From positions 186,717 through 250,716 of the forward strand of contig NZ_MSZX01000009.1 in assembly GCF_002021565.1 (NCBI RefSeq): DNA of 64,000 nucleotides, read 5' to 3'. Origin of the DNA: Paenibacillus selenitireducens. Lineage in GTDB: Bacteria; Bacillota; Bacilli; Paenibacillales; Paenibacillaceae. Below the pieces are notes generated by a model. That model made no database searches, was not told the origin of the DNA, and saw nothing but the letters and a program-made list of their open reading frames with translations. Below are positions 60,387 through 64,000 of the stretch, one piece after another. The translations under genes and the position numbers were made by a program. Every line of letters begins with the position of its first letter. The first letter of the stretch is position 1.

Positions 60387-61015
60387 AATCCTGACGATTG
60401 ATTATCGATCATTGTTGTAAATCTGCTTCTTCCTTGAGAGTCAAACGCTTCGAGCTCGATCGATTCCTCCAAGTTATACGGCAGCACGACATCATAAAAT
60501 CTTAAATGATCCCTGAGTTCGATCATGTTCACTGGCGTTTGAATCCGACTCCTATCCCCCTTCACGACTACACGCGTGATATCAGGATCTAGGATCACAC
60601 CGAACAGGACTCGAAAATCCGCCTCTGCTCGCGTGATGATCAGCTGATAGGATAGCGGCTCTCCGAGGGACATATCCGGCTTAACTAAAGATATACCAGA
60701 GCCCGAATGCCCACCTCCGGTGACCCATTTCCAACCTCTCCACGTTTTACGAACGTAATCGGCAGAGACAACCACCTGATCATTATTGATCGGTCGCAAG
60801 TAAAAGACGACTTCGCCATCGGATACGGGCTGCTGTTGAACGATATGTTCGAGGAAATTGTCTCCTCTCGCCTTTTCGATGGCTTCCATTGGGGTTTGAC
60901 TATAGTTTGAATTAAGTCCAATCCAATAAGTCATGAAAAAACCTGTTATCAATATAAGAAAAAGGCTCGTCGTAAAAAAAATACGTTTCTTCAAATGACG
61001 CCTAGAGTACACCAT
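60362..61015 (-). CDS. Membrane-anchored extracytoplasmic protein of unknown function
   Basis: A 217-residue protein from the ATG at 61015, with AAGGAG at 9-base spacing; a longer frame to 61072 lacks a ribosome site. Basic residues (R-R-H-L-K-K-R) precede one membrane segment (about 11-31), and the remaining 185 residues face outside. V-V-F-Y-L-R-P-I-N-N-D-Q-V-V and I-L-D-P-D-I-T-R-V-V-V-K-G-D are beta-rich stretches without a family I recognise. It follows the 48-aa membrane ORF and the GNAT gene on the same strand. Confidence 0.68.
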   Translation of the reverse strand: MVYSRRHLKKRIFFTTSLFLILITGFFMTYWIGLNSNYSQTPMEAIEKARGDNFLEHIVQQQPVSDGEVVFYLRPINNDQVVVSADYVRKTWRGWKWVTGGGHSGSGISLVKPDMSLGEPLSYQLIITRAEADFRVLFGVILDPDITRVVVKGDRSRIQTPVNMIELRDHLRFYDVVLPYNLEESIELEAFDSQGRSRFTTMIDNQSSGLKNATVLR

Positions 61016-61035
61016 CCATAACGTCTCCTTCTTGG

Positions 61036-61182
61036 TTACTGCTGCACACCCGTTCTTCTCATCAGTCTCCACCCCGATAATATCGCACTACAACTTATTG
61101 CCATCAGGACGGCCTGATACAATCTTTGATCCATTCGCCCCTGATCATCGATCGAATCTGTTCTTTCATCCTCTTTGTTCAT
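61036..61182 (-). CDS. Candidate small membrane protein (48 aa)
   Basis: A frame from an ATG at 61182 (inside the end of the GNAT gene) to TAA at 61036. It starts MNKEDERTDS and has one hydrophobic segment L-Y-Q-A-V-L-M-A-I-S-C-S-A-I-L followed by a basic end (R-L-M-R-R-T). It fits neatly between the GNAT gene and the anchored-protein gene, and overlap with the former would allow coupled translation. The ribosome site is weak. Confidence 0.45.
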   Translation of the reverse strand: MNKEDERTDSIDDQGRMDQRLYQAVLMAISCSAILSGWRLMRRTGVQQ

Positions 61183-61666
61183 TCGTTAATTCAAGAATCA
61201 TCGTTATTGATGTATCCACCATCCCGATCTCATGAAATCCGTACCTTTCATAGAGCTTCACAGCATAGTTATTGGGATCGACACTAAGGGATATCGCTGG
61301 AAGCTGCTTCGCCTTCCCATATTCTAGGATGGACTCAAGCAGCAACGTGCCGATCCCCTTCCCTCTGTAGGCATCTATAATTGCAATATTTAGTTCCGGC
61401 GTCTCCTCATTTACATATCCATACCCTTGATTGCTTTCTTTAAAAAAACGCATGATCACCGAGCCTACGCGTTCCCCTTGCGCATCAATAGCTATATATC
61501 CATAGTCACCGATCCTGCCCCAACCCTCCACGTATTTAGAAAGGGATGGCTCATGAATTACATCTCTTGGAAAAGGGCATCCTCCCTCAGGTACGTAGAG
61601 TGACTCATATAACATTTCCCACAAAAAGGGGATATCTTCTTCACCGATAGGTCTAACCTGAAACAT
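61166..61666 (-). CDS. GNAT-family N-acetyltransferase
   Basis: A 166-residue acetyltransferase. The acetyl-CoA loop is A-Y-R-G-K-G-I-G-T-L-L-L-E (motif A, about 110-122), followed by L-S-V-D-P-N-N-Y-A-V-K-L-Y-E-R-Y-G-F (motif B), which also suggests a ribosomal-protein- or amino-acid-type GNAT. AAGGAG precedes the ATG at 61666. The acceptor is unknown. Confidence 0.9.
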   Translation of the reverse strand: MFQVRPIGEEDIPFLWEMLYESLYVPEGGCPFPRDVIHEPSLSKYVEGWGRIGDYGYIAIDAQGERVGSVIMRFFKESNQGYGYVNEETPELNIAIIDAYRGKGIGTLLLESILEYGKAKQLPAISLSVDPNNYAVKLYERYGFHEIGMVDTSITMILELTNEQRG

Positions 61667-61706
61667 ATCCGGATTCTCCTTTACAACCGCGTCTTCAAAT
61701 TCCTAG

Positions 61707-62570
61707 TCAACCCGAAATCGATCCCTTCTCCAATTCCGCCAAACGAGTTAATATTCTTCTCTTGCGATAGAGCATCCGTGCAGCCTCCGCCACATCCAAC
61801 AACATCCCTCGATTGATATAAGCACCGAAGATCATCCCTGCGATGGGTACCATCTGGAAGAGCTTCTTCCATCCCCAATTATCACGATACAAGGTGATTA
61901 CCTCATGCCAACCTTGGATGCGAGATACTGTGGTATCCTCTCCTTGCCCTGACGCTTGGCCTGCCATGACATACGTATTCAGCTCATCAAGAATCGCGCG
62001 TTTACCCACAATATCCGATGAGGCGAATTGCATTACTTTCACGGTAAATACGCGTTCCTCTTTCAAATTCGGGTCATATCCATAACATAATCCAATTTCC
62101 TGAATGACCTTCAGTGCTAACCCTAGAACCGCAGGGATATCTACAGCAAGTGTGAAAATCCCGCCAAACCCTGTTGTCGCCCCTTGTACCGTCGCAAATT
62201 TACTGCGACTGCTGGCCAAGTCTTCGGACACGGCATCCATCACGGGAAGCGGAAATGTATCCTTTGGTAAATTTTCAGTACGTTGTGCTTTCTCTTGTAA
62301 AAGCCGATAAATGGACTCATCTGATACGAGATAACGTCCTCCATGCTGAATATAGCTTCCCAGCTCATCAAGCGCTTTCCCCAACTTATCATGGATGAAT
62401 TTTGGTGTAAGTCGATCTAATATTTTGAAGGGAAGTCGAGAGAAACGCTCCCAAATCCATAAATCCTTCTGCTCTTTCTCCCACTTATTCACTTCGGCAA
62501 GTGCAAGCGTTAATTCATCTTTCGATTCCTTCGGAAACGTTGTATTTTGTCCTTCGTGATCAGCCACCAT
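61707..62570 (-). CDS. EcsC-family protein
   Basis: About 287 residues. W-E-R-F-S-R-L-P-F-K-I-L near residue 40, A-T-V-Q-G-A-T-T-G-F-G-G and A-V-D-I-P-A-V-L-G-L-A-L-K-V-I-Q-E-I-G-L-C-Y-G-Y are the landmarks of the EcsC domain. No ecsA/ecsB genes are adjacent, so it is a stand-alone member. Glycine-rich hydrophobic helices suggest membrane association. The start lies among three close ATGs (62585, 62579, 62570); GGAG favours the last. Function unknown. Confidence 0.83.
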   Translation of the reverse strand: MVADHEGQNTTFPKESKDELTLALAEVNKWEKEQKDLWIWERFSRLPFKILDRLTPKFIHDKLGKALDELGSYIQHGGRYLVSDESIYRLLQEKAQRTENLPKDTFPLPVMDAVSEDLASSRSKFATVQGATTGFGGIFTLAVDIPAVLGLALKVIQEIGLCYGYDPNLKEERVFTVKVMQFASSDIVGKRAILDELNTYVMAGQASGQGEDTTVSRIQGWHEVITLYRDNWGWKKLFQMVPIAGMIFGAYINRGMLLDVAEAARMLYRKRRILTRLAELEKGSISG

Positions 62571-62662
62571 GTTCTTCATCTCCATCCATTATACGGAAAG
62601 CTATTATGCCATTAGTACGCTTAAATATTACGTTTGGTTTCGTCGGAGCTTATCTTGTTCCC

Positions 62663-62696
62663 ATAAAAAAAAGTAACCGCAAGCTCGCGGTTACTT
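62663..62696 (-). terminator. Terminator after the coiled-coil protein gene
   Basis: AAGTAACCGC-AAGCTC-GCGGTTACTT is a perfect 10-bp stem with eight T on the minus-strand side. Confidence 0.9.
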
Positions 62697-62705
62697 CGTA
62701 CAACA

Positions 62706-62921
62706 TTACGTATTGGACTCACTCTCGATTTCTTCTTCTAAGCCATGAATACTGTGCTTCAAATGAATATTCTTCTCGCGAAGGCGTCTTGCATCCTCCG
62801 TAGAGATTTCGGTGGCATGCTCATCTAAGTACTTCTCTTGCTCTTGAAAAGATTGTTGTGCGCTTTGGAGAGCTTCTTCCAAAATTTTAGTATTCGCTGT
62901 AGATTGATGTTCTTGGCTCAT
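62706..62921 (-). CDS. Small coiled-coil protein (71 aa)
   Basis: The ATG at 62921 has GAGGAG about 8 bases upstream. The product starts MSQEHQSTANTKI and is a single long acidic helix (L-E-E-A-L-Q-S-A-Q-Q-S-F, then L-K-H-S-I-H-G-L-E-E-E-I). It has no membrane segment and no recognised family. The frame extends to 63008 without a ribosome site. Confidence 0.65.
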   Translation of the reverse strand: MSQEHQSTANTKILEEALQSAQQSFQEQEKYLDEHATEISTEDARRLREKNIHLKHSIHGLEEEIESESNT

Positions 62922-63023
62922 CCTATGAACTCCTCGTCGTTTCTTATCGTTGGACAAACAGATGTCAACCATAAGATGGCATGATTTGTGCATTCTTATA
63001 CATTCCATGACTCATCAACCATG

Positions 63024-64000
63024 CTAGAGCTTATTATAGTCGCGTTTCATAATATTTTTGACCAGACTCGCCCATTTTGGATTTGCCGGACAATACTTGG
63101 TCGCGACTTTTTCCACGGAGGTGTATCCTTTTTTCACATAGTTCTTCGATAGAAGCTGGCCAAATCGCTGGACGCTCGCTCCTTTCGTTTTGAAGCTGTT
63201 GGCGTTTTTATTGTTACCTCCGGTCGCATTTAAACCGAAGAGATTATTTTTATTTTTAGCTAATGAACTTTTCCCATTTCCGCTCTCAAGCTTCATCACC
63301 GCAATGGTAAAGTACGCATTGATTCCATATTCTTCTTCGACCTCAAGGATCGCGCTCTCTAAATCATGACCCGCTAATGCCGTGCCTTTAAAAATCTGCG
63401 CAATATGCGCTTCCGTCAATCCAGAATCTGACTTCACTGTGGATGTAGGTTTACTAGGTTCATGCTGTATTAGCTTTGGTTTTGGTTTGGGTGTTAAATT
63501 GGGCTTCAGAACAGGAGGGCGTTTCACCAATTCTTTTTCCAGTGAGCTTTGATCCGCAATATCAATATGTATGATTTTGGCATATCCTCCATGGACATAA
63601 CCACCAGCTTTCAGCTGCAACCAACCTTCCTTCGTCGTTTGCACGACATCCAGAATGGTTCCCTGCTCCACCACTTTCACTCTCTTCGAGGCAACCGTAG
63701 GCCCTGTACGAACGTTCAAATAATCAGCTGTAACTTCGTATGATGTTGTACTCGGCTTCTCGGCTACTGGAACTGGCTTGGCAACGGATTTCTGTAATTG
63801 CTCGGGGACTGCGGGACTCGATGAATTGGATTTCGTGGTCGAAGAATGAAGTTTAGATATCACTTGGTACATGACTTTGTGCCACCGGGATATTTCGGAG
63901 TTAATTTCATTTCTATTCAAGGGTTGAATCGTAGCCACGGATCTTTCGGCTGCCTGAGCAGGAGCCTTAAACTCCATACCTAACGTCAGCAGCAAAGTTG
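63024..64000 (-). CDS. SH3b-glucosaminidase cell-wall hydrolase, N-terminus cut by the window edge
   Basis: The frame is open past the right edge, and the visible start (T-L-L-L-T-L-G-M) is the end of a signal peptide, so the first residues are missing. A Ser/Pro-rich linker leads to a bacterial SH3 domain (V-T-A-D-Y-L-N-V-R-T-G-P, V-Q-T-T-K-E-G-W-L). A second linker leads to a glucosaminidase domain (PF01832) with the catalytic Glu in V-M-K-L-E-S-G-N-G-K-S and N-L-F-G-L-N-A. It would cleave N-acetylglucosaminyl bonds in peptidoglycan, like LytD/AtlE-type hydrolases. Confidence 0.85.
   Translation of the reverse strand, partial: TLLLTLGMEFKAPAQAAERSVATIQPLNRNEINSEISRWHKVMYQVISKLHSSTTKSNSSSPAVPEQLQKSVAKPVPVAEKPSTTSYEVTADYLNVRTGPTVASKRVKVVEQGTILDVVQTTKEGWLQLKAGGYVHGGYAKIIHIDIADQSSLEKELVKRPPVLKPNLTPKPKPKLIQHEPSKPTSTVKSDSGLTEAHIAQIFKGTALAGHDLESAILEVEEEYGINAYFTIAVMKLESGNGKSSLAKNKNNLFGLNATGGNNKNANSFKTKGASVQRFGQLLSKNYVKKGYTSVEKVATKYCPANPKWASLVKNIMKRDYNKL

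Noticed and set aside
1-64000. CRISPR arrays, insertion sequences, integrase genes, tRNA or rRNA genes
   Set aside because: No regularly spaced repeats, transposase or integrase motifs, or RNA gene signatures were seen by eye; a dedicated tRNA and covariance-model scan would be needed to exclude short RNAs.

Overview
The window looks like a chromosomal stretch of an endospore-forming Bacillota, most likely a Paenibacillus or close relative. This is inferred, not proven. Support comes from spore-linked proteins (a YjcZ-like micro-protein, a PdaA-like cortex deacetylase, a spore photoproduct lyase-like radical SAM protein, a CgeB-type glycosyltransferase), BcrC, YeeI, a YkpA-like ABC-F protein, a BceAB-type pump, strong AGGAGG ribosome sites, and frequent TTG start codons. 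No rRNA, tRNA, CRISPR array, insertion sequence or prophage was recognised. Both ends cut through genes: a BtrH_N/C39-like gene on the left and an SH3-glucosaminidase on the right.

Layout. 1-6.9 kb: a WYL regulator with its downstream partner, a zinc-ribbon protein, bcrC, a YebC/PmpR regulator, a PdaA-like deacetylase, a spermidine-synthase-like enzyme, an L,D-transpeptidase and two small proteins. 7-12.7 kb: an AlkZ-like DNA glycosylase, mntH behind a clear promoter with an MntR-like operator, and a two-component system divergent from a secreted protein. 12.8-19.6 kb: an ABC-F protein, an MFS exporter and a PchR/YbtA-like AraC regulator under a Fur box, then a three-gene ABC-2 exporter. 19.7-31.6 kb: a UvrA2-like/serine hydrolase operon, an archaeal-type Asp-tRNA synthetase, a Met-rich multicopper oxidase lipoprotein, another two-component system and a BceAB-type transporter.

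31.7-45 kb: metabolic and accessory genes (nitroreductase, saccharopine dehydrogenase-like protein divergent from a LuxR regulator, acyl-CoA synthetase, sugar isomerase fold, RNase J paralogue, DinB, HAD), then a minus-strand block of a PF09859-type 2OG-Fe(II) oxygenase, an SPL-like radical SAM protein, a CgeB-type protein and a WbsX-type protein. 45-54 kb: a two-part hypothetical protein, a serine hydrolase split by an apparent frameshift, a Gfo/Idh/MocA oxidoreductase, a degenerate GIY-YIG-like protein, an extradiol dioxygenase and a polar amino acid ABC importer divergent from an AraC regulator. 54-64 kb: an envelope-sensing operon (NTF2-like exported protein, response regulator, kinase, lipoprotein), UbiB kinase with a phasin-like protein, several very small genes, GNAT, EcsC, a coiled-coil protein and the glucosaminidase.

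The best-supported regulatory circuits are manganese control of mntH and iron control of the araC-MFS pair. The most interesting functional association is the oxygenase-radical SAM pair, both from families linked to nucleic-acid chemistry. I did not find a clearly new multi-gene defence or mobile system.
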